DNA of 43,637 bases from Acidimicrobiales bacterium. GTDB lineage: Bacteria; Actinomycetota; Acidimicrobiia; Acidimicrobiales; RAAP-2. The notes beneath the pieces were generated by a model. It worked only from the letters and a program-made list of their open reading frames with translations. It was not told the DNA's origin and made no database searches. The DNA lies in assembly GCA_017883075.1 (NCBI GenBank), contig JADGOI010000006.1:1-43637 (forward strand). The letters are read 5' to 3'. The position numbers and the translations under genes were made by a program. The first letter of the stretch is position 1. Every line of letters starts with the position of its first letter. Below are positions 23,804 through 35,192 of the stretch, one piece after another.

Positions 23804-26026
23804 GTGAAGCGCTCTCTCCGGCATCCTTTCCGCGGATCCCGGCGATATTTGCGTCCCGACCACCAGCGGGCCGTCCACCGCAAGGCCCCACGGCAGCCCA
23901 AGCTCCACCAGAGCCGATTCTCGGTGGAGGCGGTACTCGATGCACCCGACTCGACGGCATCCCGACCCGCTCTGCGACTCCGGGTCACCGGGCTGGTCGT
24001 CCTCGGGCTGTTCGTGGTCCTGGGACTGCGCCTCTGGACGCTTCAGGTACTGCAGGCCCCCGCCGCAGTCAACGCGGTCACCGCCAATCAGATCCGGGCC
24101 GTGTCCGTCATACCCTCCCGGGGATTGATCCTCGACCGGTACGGCAACCCGTTGGTGAATAACGTCTCCACCACCGAGATCACCCTGTCGAGGAACGCTG
24201 CGACCCAGAACCCCGACGTGGTGGGCCGGCTGGCGGCGTTGATCGGTGAAACGTCCGCCCAGGTCAAGGCGGCGGTGGCCGACGCCCGGTACAGCCTGTA
24301 CAAACCGGTGCCCATCATGGCCAACGCCCCAGTGGCCGATGTCCTCTACATCAAGGAACATCCCGGCGAGTTCCCGGGCGTGGCCTCGGCGCAGATCTCC
24401 GAGCGCAACTACCCCCAACTCGAATACCCCGGACCGGCCCAAGACGGTTACCCGGCCTCCCAAGTCCTCGGCTACGTGGGGAATATCAACGCCGCGGAGC
24501 TCAAGTCGCGCACCCCCCTGGGCTACCAGACCGGCGACCCGTTCGGGCAGTCGGGCCTGGAGTACCAGTACGAATCGGACCTCCATGGGATCCCGGGCCA
24601 GCAGCAACTCGAGGTGGACTCGACAGGCCACGTGGTGGGCACCTTGAAGTCTGTCCCGGCCACACCGGGCGACAACATTGTCACCAACATCGACACCGGC
24701 TTGCAGGAAGTTGCGGACAACGCACTGGCCAGCCAGATCGGCACGCTGCGCAACCACATCGATCCGAACTGCAACAACAAGACCGGTTGCTATCCAGCCG
24801 CGACCGGTGGAGCGGTGATCGTCATGGATCCGAGGACCGGGGCGGTGCTGGCGTCATCATCGTTCCCCTCCTACAACCCGTCGATCTGGGTAGGCGGCAT
24901 CTCCAATGCCGCCTACAACGCCCTGAAAGACCCGGCCAACAATTTGCCCCAGATCGATCGGGCTATCGGCGGCGTGTACACCCCCGGCTCGACTTTCAAA
25001 CTGTCGACCGCCACCGCCGCCCTCAACGCCGGGCTGTGGAATGCCACGGATACCTACAACGACACCAACACCTTCATCGTCCCCGGCTGCAAGGCCAACT
25101 CCGGTGCCACCGGGTGCATCCTCCACGACGCTATCGGCGACAGCGGCGGGATCCTCAACATCTCTCAGGCCCTCACGGTGTCGAGCGATGCCTTCTTCTA
25201 CAACCTGGGGGCGCTGTTCTTCGACCAGTCGGCCGCCTACGGCCAGACCCCGATTCAGAGTCAAGCCGCCCAGTACAGCCTGGGCCAACTCACCGGCATC
25301 GATCTCCCCAACGAGAGCGTCGGGCGGGTGGACAGCCTGGCCGAGCGCCAGAAGCTCCACGCACAGGCTCCGGCCGCCTTTCCCAATACCCAGTGGTACA
25401 CCGGGGACAACGTGCAGATGGCGTTCGGGCAGGGCGCCACCGTCATCACTCCCATTGAGCAGGCGGTGGCCTACTCGACGTTCATCAACGAGGGTACCCG
25501 GTACGCCCCGCAGGTCGCCGCCGCCGTGGTCTCGCCGTCCGGTGCGGTGGTCAAGAAGATCGCTCCCCAGGTGACCGGTCATGTGAGCCTGCCGGCCACC
25601 ACCTACCAGCCGTTACTGGCCGGGTTCGAAGGGGTGGTGCAGTCACCCAACGGCACGGCTAGCGGAGCGTTCCAAGGATCGTTGTTTCCTAGCGTCGATC
25701 TGGCCGGCAAGACCGGTACCGCCGACACCGTACAGGGCAAGGAGCCCACTGCTTGGTTCGTGGGATTCACCACCACCCCTCAGTACGTGGTGGTGTGCGT
25801 CATCGACCAGGCCGGCTACGGCGCGGCGGCGTCGGCTCCGGTGGTGAGAACCATCTTCGACTATCTGGCCGCCCACCCGGTCGGACCGGCGGCCATTCCC
25901 CCGGGCAATTCGGTGATCCAGTCGACCACGCCGGTTCCCCTGATCACCACGACCACCACCGCGCCCGGGGCCGGGACGTCGACCACCACGACCACCACCG
26001 TGCCGGCGGGGGGGGCACCGGCCTGA
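23804..26026 (+). CDS. mrdA: Penicillin-binding protein 2 (class B transpeptidase)
   Basis: 740 residues from the GTG at 23804; the frame extends upstream only inside mreD. An N-terminal basic region and one membrane helix (LRVTGLVVLGLFVVLGL) come first, then the pedestal domain (SRGLILDRYGNPLVNN, the typical class B opening), then the transpeptidase domain with active-site PGSTFKLSTA (SxxK), SSDAFFYNLG (SxN-type) and AGKTGTAD (KTG). The C-terminus is a Thr-rich tail (TTTTTAPGAG...). It cross-links side-wall peptidoglycan with MreBCD. Its usual partner rodA does not follow; a decayed DUF2344 gene and rne are next. Confidence 0.94.
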   Translation: MKRSLRHPFRGSRRYLRPDHQRAVHRKAPRQPKLHQSRFSVEAVLDAPDSTASRPALRLRVTGLVVLGLFVVLGLRLWTLQVLQAPAAVNAVTANQIRAVSVIPSRGLILDRYGNPLVNNVSTTEITLSRNAATQNPDVVGRLAALIGETSAQVKAAVADARYSLYKPVPIMANAPVADVLYIKEHPGEFPGVASAQISERNYPQLEYPGPAQDGYPASQVLGYVGNINAAELKSRTPLGYQTGDPFGQSGLEYQYESDLHGIPGQQQLEVDSTGHVVGTLKSVPATPGDNIVTNIDTGLQEVADNALASQIGTLRNHIDPNCNNKTGCYPAATGGAVIVMDPRTGAVLASSSFPSYNPSIWVGGISNAAYNALKDPANNLPQIDRAIGGVYTPGSTFKLSTATAALNAGLWNATDTYNDTNTFIVPGCKANSGATGCILHDAIGDSGGILNISQALTVSSDAFFYNLGALFFDQSAAYGQTPIQSQAAQYSLGQLTGIDLPNESVGRVDSLAERQKLHAQAPAAFPNTQWYTGDNVQMAFGQGATVITPIEQAVAYSTFINEGTRYAPQVAAAVVSPSGAVVKKIAPQVTGHVSLPATTYQPLLAGFEGVVQSPNGTASGAFQGSLFPSVDLAGKTGTADTVQGKEPTAWFVGFTTTPQYVVVCVIDQAGYGAAASAPVVRTIFDYLAAHPVGPAAIPPGNSVIQSTTPVPLITTTTTAPGAGTSTTTTTTVPAGGAPA

Positions 26027-26227
26027 TGCATCAGGTGCGATCATGCAGCCAGGGAAGATCACCCCTCCGACCTGGGGGAAGACGGTCAAGCCCTCGAACT
26101 TCCGGCATTGTTCGGCCAGGGCCGCGAGGGCCGGTACGATTGCTGGTCATGGCGCCATCCGGCGCCACTCCAACCCCTGGGTTGGAAGTATTTGCCGCCG
26201 CGGCGGCCGGACATGGGAGGGGCTGAC

Positions 26228-26680
26228 GTGCGTATTCACTTCCGCTCCTCCACACTGGGAATGGTGCGGCGGCAGTTTTTCCGGGCTGGATGCGTGTGGG
26301 CCCACACCGTGGCACTCTCACTCCGAGCCCTGGCAACGGGAGTACCTGAAGGTATCGATCGCTTTCCATCGGTAGCAGGTCGGGCAGTCGTCGATGACAG
26401 CGGAGAAGAGGGCAGCGCCGCAGGCAACGTTGCCCTCAAGGCGGAGCTGGCAACCCAGCCGTACGCAGTGCACCCGGTCGAGCTTGTCCGGGGTCTGATC
26501 ACCGTGGCGCCCGTGAAGGGTTCCAGTGGAAGTGGATCAAGTCGGATCCCGGTGCGGAACCGGATATGCAGAACTCAACAATGGAACGATCGCGATGGCA
26601 ACCGCTGGGAACCTTTGGTTTTCCGAGGAGACCCGGTGGCGGCCGACCGCGCCATGTGCGTCTACGAGCGTGCATCGTGA
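26228..26680 (+). pseudogene. Decayed DUF2344 (TIGR03936) gene
   Basis: A frame of 150 codons starts at a GTG with a strong ribosome site (GGAGGGG, 5 nt). The first residues, VRIHFRSSTLGMVR, resemble the N-terminus of TIGR03936/DUF2344 proteins (VRxRFxKxGxVRF), which usually sit upstream of rne/rng with a TIGR03960 radical-SAM gene in actinobacteria. The last ~80 residues (LATQPYAVHPVELVRGL, then RTQQWNDRDGNRWEPL) resemble the family's C-terminus. The roughly 130 residues in between, with the conserved catalytic-like core, are missing or unrecognisable. I therefore call it a pseudogene with an internal deletion. An alternative is a divergent short protein, or a long rne leader. Confidence 0.45.
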
Positions 26681-26701
26681 GCAGTTTTGGAAGGGAATTC
26701 G

Positions 26702-28870
26702 ATGTCAGAAGCAATGACCGGGCCGCCGGTCGAGAAACCGGTGAGTGTACCGGTGCTTTCGACTGCGCCCGCAGGGGACGCCGCCGCCGCTGAAGCGGGC
26801 AAGAGGGGCGGAATGCCCCGTTCGGAAGAGGCAGGAGTAGGTGCAGACGGAGATGCGCGCCGGGACATTGAACCGGCTCCAGCCGATGGTGCAGGCCCGA
26901 CCCCGGTAGGCGGTGCTGCTGAGGACGGCAGCCCGCGTTCCACCGCGCCGAGGACTGGGCAGAATCGTCGTCGCCGCGGATCGCGCGGCGGGCGTGGACG
27001 ATCCAAGGCGTCCGTTCCCGGATCGGCGAGCGGTAATGACGCGCCCGAAGCTGCGGACATCGGGGACGGTGCTGATGGCACTGATGGCACCGATGGCACC
27101 GGAATCGTCGGTATGTCCGAAGCGAAGGGCGTCACCCGAGCCCCGACTGCCCCCGGCGCGGTTCCGTCGATGCCTCCGACTCTGGCGGCACGCCCAAAGA
27201 TCGGTGATACCCGGCCCGCACGGCCAGAATCTGTCGAAACCGGTGCCAAGCCGTCGGCTCCGGCCCAGAAATCGAAGATCGTCTCCGGAAATGGGAACCA
27301 ATCGGGCGGTGGCCGTTCAAGCGGTACTGGTGGCCGATCGGCTGCTACAGGCCGTTCGGGTGGCGGTGGCAGTGGTGGCGGCGGACGATCGAGCGGTGGT
27401 GGCGGCGGTCGATCGAGCGGTGGCGGCGGCCGTTCAAGCGGTGCTGGTGGCCGATCGGGTGCTTCTGGCCGTTCGGGCGGTGGCGATACCCTGCGCACCG
27501 AGAATGAGGCCATCGTCGAGTCCATTTCCCCTGTCGGCGCCACCGACGAAGAGAGCACCAGCAATCGGAGGGGCGGGCGGGAGCGCGGTGGCAAGGCGGT
27601 GGGTCGTTACATGATGTGTGTCCACGTCGAGCCCGAGACCACTCAGATCGCCCTGCTCGAAGGACGGACGTTGGTGGAGCACTACGTGTCCCGGGCGTCG
27701 GACGACGCCACGCAGATCGACGGCAATATCTACCGGGGCCGAGTGCAGAATGTGCTGCCCGGAATGGAAGCGGCGTTCATCGACATCGGCACGCCCAAGA
27801 ACGCCGTCCTCTACCGGGGAGATGTGCGCTACGACAAGGATGACATCGAATCAGGTGCATCGGCCACCCAGCCCCGTATTGAAGAGGTGCTCCGTCCCGG
27901 CCAGACCATCTTGTGTCAGGTAACCAAGAATCCCATCGGAGCAAAAGGCGCCCGCCTCACCCAGGAAGTCTCAATTCCGGGTCGCTTCGTTGTTCTCGTC
28001 CCCGACAGCACAGCCTTCGGGATCTCCAAGCGGCTGGACGACAGCGAGCGCAAGCGCCTCAGGAAGATTGTCGATGCGGTTCGGCCGAAGGGCCACGGGC
28101 TCATTGTCCGCACCGCCGCCGCCGGTGCCAGTGCCGATGAATTGCGCAACGACGTAGCCCGGCTGGTCAGCCAGTGGGAAGACATTTCTGCCGCCGCCGG
28201 CAAAGGCCAGGGAGCCGCCCTTCTCTCCCGGGAGCCAGTGACTGCCGTCAGGGTGATTCGGGAGGAGTTGAACCGCGAATACCGGGCAGTGGTCATCGAC
28301 GACCTGGCCCTCTTCGAGCAAGTGCGCGACTACGTGGGGGCAGTGAACCCTGAGTTGGCTGACCGGGTCGAGTATTTCGACCCCACCGAGGAGCCATTGC
28401 CGGTATTTGAGCGGTTTCACGTCTACGAACAGCTCCATAAGGCACTGAGCGGGAAGGTCTACCTTCCCTCCGGCGGCTCCCTGGTGATCGACAGGACGGA
28501 GGCGCTGACGGTGATCGATGTCAACACGGGGAAGAACGTCGGTACCACCAACCTCGAGGAGACGGTGTACCGGAACAATCTTGAGGCGGCGGAGGAAGTA
28601 GCCCGCCAGCTGCGACTTCGCGATATCGGCGGGATCATCGTGATCGACTTCGTCGACATGGAGATCCGGGAGAACCGGGACAAGGTCTCAAGCGCTCTTC
28701 GGGCCGCCCTGGCCAGGGATAAGACCCGAACCCAGATCTTTGACATCTCCGAGTTGGGTCTGGTGGAAATGACCCGGAAGCGGGTATCCGAGGGCCTGAT
28801 CGAATCACTCTCGACCATCTGCGAGGTGTGTGAGGGGCGCGGAATCGTATTCAGCGACTCCGACCTGTAG
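26702..28870 (+). CDS. rne: Ribonuclease E/G
   Basis: 722 residues. Residues 1-300 are disordered and low in complexity, ending in long Gly-Arg-Ser runs (GGRSSGGGGGRSSGG). The catalytic part follows: S1 domain (GNIYRGRVQNVLPGMEAAFIDIG), 5'-sensor/RNase H-like region (TKNPIGAKGARLTQEVSIPGR), the DNase I-like domain with metal ligands in LTVIDVNTGKNVG and IVIDFVDM, and a zinc-link CEVCEGRG at the C-terminus. It cuts AU-rich single-stranded RNA in mRNA decay and rRNA/tRNA processing. Start at the ATG with AAGGGA 6 nt upstream. The N-terminal extension replaces the C-terminal scaffold of E. coli RNase E, as in other actinobacteria. rplU follows after 12 bp. Confidence 0.93.
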   Translation: MSEAMTGPPVEKPVSVPVLSTAPAGDAAAAEAGKRGGMPRSEEAGVGADGDARRDIEPAPADGAGPTPVGGAAEDGSPRSTAPRTGQNRRRRGSRGGRGRSKASVPGSASGNDAPEAADIGDGADGTDGTDGTGIVGMSEAKGVTRAPTAPGAVPSMPPTLAARPKIGDTRPARPESVETGAKPSAPAQKSKIVSGNGNQSGGGRSSGTGGRSAATGRSGGGGSGGGGRSSGGGGGRSSGGGGRSSGAGGRSGASGRSGGGDTLRTENEAIVESISPVGATDEESTSNRRGGRERGGKAVGRYMMCVHVEPETTQIALLEGRTLVEHYVSRASDDATQIDGNIYRGRVQNVLPGMEAAFIDIGTPKNAVLYRGDVRYDKDDIESGASATQPRIEEVLRPGQTILCQVTKNPIGAKGARLTQEVSIPGRFVVLVPDSTAFGISKRLDDSERKRLRKIVDAVRPKGHGLIVRTAAAGASADELRNDVARLVSQWEDISAAAGKGQGAALLSREPVTAVRVIREELNREYRAVVIDDLALFEQVRDYVGAVNPELADRVEYFDPTEEPLPVFERFHVYEQLHKALSGKVYLPSGGSLVIDRTEALTVIDVNTGKNVGTTNLEETVYRNNLEAAEEVARQLRLRDIGGIIVIDFVDMEIRENRDKVSSALRAALARDKTRTQIFDISELGLVEMTRKRVSEGLIESLSTICEVCEGRGIVFSDSDL
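27300..27485 (+). repeat. Gly-Arg-Ser coding repeat in rne
   Basis: Degenerate repeats built of GGTGGC and CGATCGAGC-type units code for GGRSSGG and GGRSGAS runs. Likely unstable in length among relatives. Confidence 0.7.
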
Positions 28871-28882
28871 AGTTATCCTCTT

Positions 28883-29197
28883 ATGTACGCCGTAATCCAA
28901 ACCGGAGGAAAACAAGAGCGGGTGGCCGAAGGCCAGCAGCTCCGAGTCGAATTGCTTGGGGAGGACCCCGGGTCAGAGGTCACATTCACGCCGGTGCTGG
29001 TCGTGGACGGTGACACCGTGCTGGCTACGCCGGCCGCCCTGGCCAGTGCTTCGGTGACCGCCCGGGTGGTCGGGGAAGAGCTCGGGCCGAAAATCCGGGG
29101 GTTCACCTACAAGAACAAGTCGAACCAACGCACCCGCTGGGGTCACCGTCAGCGTTACTCGACGATCAAGGTCACAGGTATTACGGCAGCGAGCTAG
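28883..29197 (+). CDS. rplU: Ribosomal protein bL21
   Basis: 104 residues, the normal length. MYAVIQTGGKQERVAEGQ at the start and the C-terminal RRRQ-like basic segment KNKSNQRTRWGHRQRYSTIKV identify L21, a 23S rRNA-binding protein of the large subunit. It is followed by rpmA in the universal rplU-rpmA order. Confidence 0.97.
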   Translation: MYAVIQTGGKQERVAEGQQLRVELLGEDPGSEVTFTPVLVVDGDTVLATPAALASASVTARVVGEELGPKIRGFTYKNKSNQRTRWGHRQRYSTIKVTGITAAS

Positions 29198-29243
29198 TCC
29201 GCAGCCTCACCAGTAGACAGCAGAGCAAGAAGGAGTTTTCGGC

Positions 29244-29498
29244 GTGTCCAAGACCAAAGGTGGCGGTTCAACCCGCAACGGGCGTGATTCGAACGCACAA
29301 CGACTGGGTGTGAAGACCTTTGGCGGCACCGCGGTGCAGGCTGGGTCGATCATCCTCCGTCAACGTGGAACCAAGTTCCATCCCGGCCTCAACGTCGGCA
29401 GGGGCGGCGACGACACCTTGTTCGCCCTTTCTGCCGGTACCGTGCAGTTCGCCAGCCGAAAAGGCCGCAAGTTGGTCGACGTCGTCACTGACGCCTGA
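29244..29498 (+). CDS. rpmA: Ribosomal protein bL27
   Basis: 84 residues. [20 protein letters not shown] near the N-terminus, then [27 protein letters not shown] are diagnostic. Its N-terminal arm reaches the peptidyl-transferase centre. No cleavable N-terminal extension is present. The GTG follows AAGGAG at 8 nt. Confidence 0.97.
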   Translation: MSKTKGGGSTRNGRDSNAQRLGVKTFGGTAVQAGSIILRQRGTKFHPGLNVGRGGDDTLFALSAGTVQFASRKGRKLVDVVTDA

Positions 29499-29503
29499 GC
29501 CGG

Positions 29504-30307
29504 GTGTCTGGCAGGAACAGCCCTACCGACGGCGAGCGCCTGGCGATGACAGTTCCTCTCAGCCCTCCCAGCCGGATGGTGGTCCTCGACGGTTGCGTCA
29601 ACTTCCGCGACCTGGGTGGCTATCGAACTGCTGACGGCCGTCAAACCCGATGGCGCTGCATGTTCCGCGCCGACGGTCTGAACATGCTGAGTTCGGACGA
29701 TCGGACTCAGCTTCGGGACATAGGTCTGGCCACGGTGATCGATCTGCGGACCCACGACGAAGCCGAACAACGTGGCTCGTTTCCGGTAGACGACGTGCCG
29801 GTCCGATATCTCGGTCTTCCCCTGTCCGACGTCCTCCCTTCGGCCGAGGAGCTTCCGTCCTGGGAAGAGGCGTCGTACGTGACGTCCCGATACTTCCAAC
29901 TCGTGGTGCAAGGCGCCCCGGCGCTGACCCGGGCAATTGAGGCTCTGGCCGACGAGGGCGCGCTCCCCGCCGTCCTGCACTGCAGCGCAGGCAAGGACCG
30001 CACGGGGGTGCTCTCGGCTCTTCTGCTGGCGTTCCTCGGGGTGCCCGACGAGACGATCGTCGAGGACTATGCCCTCAGCGCCTTGGCCATGGAGGCATTG
30101 CTCGAGCGGCTGAAGAACGAGTACTCGGAGTCGGTCGAGGCGGTGAGCCGGTTCGCCCCCGCTATCCTCAACGTTGTCCCCGAGACGATGGTGGATTTTC
30201 TCGAGGCGATCCGGGCCGAGTATGGCTCGTATGAGGCCCTGGCCGACACCCTGGGAGTCTCCGAGGCTGTCGGGCGGCTGCGTCTCACCCTTCTCGAAGA
30301 CGTCTGA
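29504..30307 (+). CDS. Tyrosine-protein phosphatase (DSP-like, Y_phosphatase3)
   Basis: 267 residues. The P-loop signature HCSAGKDRTG (Cys nucleophile, Arg) is at about 165-174. NFRDLGGYRTADGR near residues 33-46, RADGLNMLSSDD and VIDLRTHDEAEQRGSFP match the actinobacterial tyrosine/serine phosphatase family that includes M. tuberculosis PtpB. The GTG at 29504 or the ATG at 29546 (MTVPLS) could be the start. It lies 5 bp after rpmA, an unusual position between rpmA and obgE, and may be co-transcribed. The substrate is unknown. Confidence 0.85.
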   Translation: MSGRNSPTDGERLAMTVPLSPPSRMVVLDGCVNFRDLGGYRTADGRQTRWRCMFRADGLNMLSSDDRTQLRDIGLATVIDLRTHDEAEQRGSFPVDDVPVRYLGLPLSDVLPSAEELPSWEEASYVTSRYFQLVVQGAPALTRAIEALADEGALPAVLHCSAGKDRTGVLSALLLAFLGVPDETIVEDYALSALAMEALLERLKNEYSESVEAVSRFAPAILNVVPETMVDFLEAIRAEYGSYEALADTLGVSEAVGRLRLTLLEDV

Positions 30308-30377
30308 GCCCATTGATCCGAGCCGCCAGAACCCGGGTGTGATCATGGTTCGCTCGGGTCCGCCCACCGGCGATCGG

Positions 30378-32869
<2,492 letters not shown>

Positions 32870-32974
32870 TGTCGGGCATTGACGTGGTTGCGGCAAGACG
32901 TTAGCCACGCCGGCGGTGGATCCTGGCCGGTCCCCGGCTGGTCCCTGGCCGGTCCCGACGGCACGCTCCCCAAG

Positions 32975-32980
32975 TACGCT
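32975..32980 (+). promoter_or_regulatory. -10 box TACGCT, leaderless start of proA
   Basis: TACGCT ends 6 nt before the GTG at 32987. It decides the start: an upstream in-frame TTG at 32879 would read through the promoter. A proB-proA internal promoter is implied. Confidence 0.5.
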
Positions 32981-32986
32981 GTGGCG

Positions 32987-34243
32987 GTGAACGGTAGCCC
33001 CCCACCCGCCCTGGTCGAACTCGGACAGAAGGCCAGGGCCGCGGCGCGTGCCGTGGCCCGATCATCGGTGGCTGTCCGCAACGAGGCAATCCTCGGGGCC
33101 GCCGACCTCATCGAACAAGAGGCCGACCGGATCCTGGCCACCAATGCTGACGACGTCACCCGGTTCGAGGCGACCGGGGCCGAGCACTCCTCCGTCGATC
33201 GGCTCCGTCTCGATCACTCGCGGGTGGCGGGGATGGCCCAGGGCCTTCGCCAGGTGGCCGGCCTCACCGATCCCGTCGGTGAGATCGTCGATGGATGGGT
33301 TCGCCCCAATGGTCTGCGCATCCAACGGGTGCGGGTACCGCTCGGGGTGGTCGGGATCATCTACGAGAACCGCCCGAACGTGACCAGCGATGCGGCTGGT
33401 CTGTGTCTGAAATCCGGCAACTCGGTGCTGCTCCGAGGATCATCATCGGCCATCGGCACCAATATGGTCATCGCCGGCCTGTTGCGTCTCGGACTCGAGA
33501 AGGCGGGGCTACCGGCGGATGCGGTCGGCCTGGTTGCCGACTCGAGCCACGAGTCGGCGGTCGCCTTCATGCGGCTGGAGGGATCGATCGACTGCCTCAT
33601 CCCTCGCGGTGGGCCGAGGCTGGTGGCGGCGATCAAGGAGCATGCCACCGTGCCCTACGTGCTCGATGGCGCCGGGAACTGCCACGTCTACGTGGACTCG
33701 GCCGCGGATCTGGCCATGGCCCGCTCGGTGGTGCGCAACGCCAAGACCCAGCGCCCCGGCGTGTGCAATGCCGCGGAGACCCTGCTGGTACACCGCCAGG
33801 TTGCCGCGTCGTTCCTGCCCGGATTGGGTTCGGTGTTGCCCGGGGTGGAGTTGGTGGGGGACGCCGCCACCCGGGAATTGCTGCCCGCGGTCCGGATGGC
33901 CACCGACGAGGATTACGCCACCGAGTACCTCGATTTGAAGATGGCGGTCGCGGTGGTGGACGATCTCGACGGCGCCATCGATCACATCGCTCGATTCGGA
34001 TCAGGACACTCGGAGGCAATCATCACACGTGACCTAGCAACAGCCACCCGGTTCACCACGGAGGTCGACGCCGCCGCGGTATTGGTGAACGCCTCAACCC
34101 GGTTTGTGGATGGGGAGGAATTCGGTCTGGGAGCGGAAATCGGGATCTCCACCCAAAAACTCCATGCCCGCGGCCCAATGGGCCTCCGGGCCCTTACCTG
34201 CGTCAAGTACATCGTGCACGGGGACGGTCAGGTGCGGTCATGA
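32987..34243 (+). CDS. proA: Glutamate-5-semialdehyde dehydrogenase (gamma-glutamyl phosphate reductase)
   Basis: 418 residues from the GTG at 32987, matching the ~417 of E. coli ProA. It reduces glutamyl 5-phosphate with NADPH, the second step of proline synthesis. Aldehyde-dehydrogenase fold: PLGVVGIIYENRPNVTSDA, KSGNSVLLRGSS, LIPRGGPRL, VPYVLDGAGNCHVYVD, the catalytic Cys in RPGVCNAAETLLVH, and EFGLGAEIGISTQKLHARGPMG at the end. Its stop overlaps the MoxR gene by 4 nt (ATGA). Confidence 0.96.
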   Translation: MNGSPPPALVELGQKARAAARAVARSSVAVRNEAILGAADLIEQEADRILATNADDVTRFEATGAEHSSVDRLRLDHSRVAGMAQGLRQVAGLTDPVGEIVDGWVRPNGLRIQRVRVPLGVVGIIYENRPNVTSDAAGLCLKSGNSVLLRGSSSAIGTNMVIAGLLRLGLEKAGLPADAVGLVADSSHESAVAFMRLEGSIDCLIPRGGPRLVAAIKEHATVPYVLDGAGNCHVYVDSAADLAMARSVVRNAKTQRPGVCNAAETLLVHRQVAASFLPGLGSVLPGVELVGDAATRELLPAVRMATDEDYATEYLDLKMAVAVVDDLDGAIDHIARFGSGHSEAIITRDLATATRFTTEVDAAAVLVNASTRFVDGEEFGLGAEIGISTQKLHARGPMGLRALTCVKYIVHGDGQVRS

Positions 34244-35175
34244 CCTCCCCAACCAACGTCACCCGAGAGAACGACGCCATCACCACAGGGTTTCCGGTGG
34301 CGGGCAAGCCCCGGTTCGAATCGATTGAGGCCGTACGTCAGGGCCTGGCCAGCGTGGACTATCTCGCTGACGAAGGAATCGCCGGGGTCGTCTACCTCGC
34401 CGATCGGCTCGCCAAGCCGGTACTGGTGGAAGGCCCGGCGGGGACCGGGAAGACCGAATTGGCCAAGTCGGTGGCCCGGCTCACCGGCAGCCGTCTGATC
34501 CGGTTGCAGTGTTACGAAGGACTCGACGAGTCCAAGGCCCTCTATGAGTGGAACTACAAGAAGCAGCTCCTGCGCATTCAGGCCGGCGCCGACCAAGCGT
34601 GGCAAGAGCTGGAAGAGGACATCTTCTCGGAGGAATTTCTGTTGGCGCGGCCGTTGCTCGAAGCCATTCGATCACCCGATCCGGTGGTCCTCCTCATCGA
34701 CGAGGTTGACCGCGTCGAGTTGGAGACCGAGGCGTTGCTGCTCGAGATCCTCTCCGAATACCAGGTCTCCATCCCTGAACTGGGAACGGTGCGAGCCACC
34801 CAGATCCCTCTGGTCTTTCTCACCTCGAACAACACCCGTGAGCTCTCTGAGGCCCTGAAACGCCGTTGCCTCTATTTGCACATCGACTACCCCCAGCTGG
34901 ACCGGGAACGTGCCATTATCGAAACCCGGGTGCCGGGGATCAGCGAGGCGTTGGCCGATCAGGTCGCCCGCATCGTGCGCTCCCTTCGTACTCTCGAGCT
35001 GAAGAAACTCCCTTCGGTTTCGGAGACGCTGGACTGGGCCCGGACCCTGGTGGTGCTGGGGGTGGAATCGATCGATGCCGAACGGGCCAGTGAGACCCTC
35101 AATATTCTGCTCAAGTATCAATCGGATATCAATCGAGCCGCCAAAGAGCTGGCCGGCGTCGAGCTCACTGACTGA
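34240..35175 (+). CDS. MoxR-family AAA+ ATPase (CoxD-like)
   Basis: 311 residues. An AAA+ ATPase with Walker A LVEGPAGTGKTELAKS (about 66-81), IRLQCYEGLDESKALYEWNY (substrate loop), Walker B VVLLIDEVDRVE, sensor 1 LVFLTSNNTRELS, and sensor 2/lid EALKRRCLYLHIDYP. MoxR proteins act as chaperones, usually with a VWA protein encoded next; here that is the 35193 gene. Together they may assemble or insert metals into an enzyme, as CoxD/CoxE do for CO dehydrogenase, but no coxLMS genes are in the window. It is coupled to proA through an ATGA overlap. Confidence 0.9.
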   Translation: MTSPTNVTRENDAITTGFPVAGKPRFESIEAVRQGLASVDYLADEGIAGVVYLADRLAKPVLVEGPAGTGKTELAKSVARLTGSRLIRLQCYEGLDESKALYEWNYKKQLLRIQAGADQAWQELEEDIFSEEFLLARPLLEAIRSPDPVVLLIDEVDRVELETEALLLEILSEYQVSIPELGTVRATQIPLVFLTSNNTRELSEALKRRCLYLHIDYPQLDRERAIIETRVPGISEALADQVARIVRSLRTLELKKLPSVSETLDWARTLVVLGVESIDAERASETLNILLKYQSDINRAAKELAGVELTD

Positions 35176-35192
35176 TTCAGGAGATCGTCGCC

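Noticed and set aside
23438-24757. A 439-codon minus-strand frame over mreD and mrdA
   Set aside because: No homology; mreD and mrdA on the plus strand explain the region.
26108-26227. TTG-initiated extension of the DUF2344 remnant
   Set aside because: No ribosome site at the TTG, whereas the GTG at 26228 has GGAGGGG in position.
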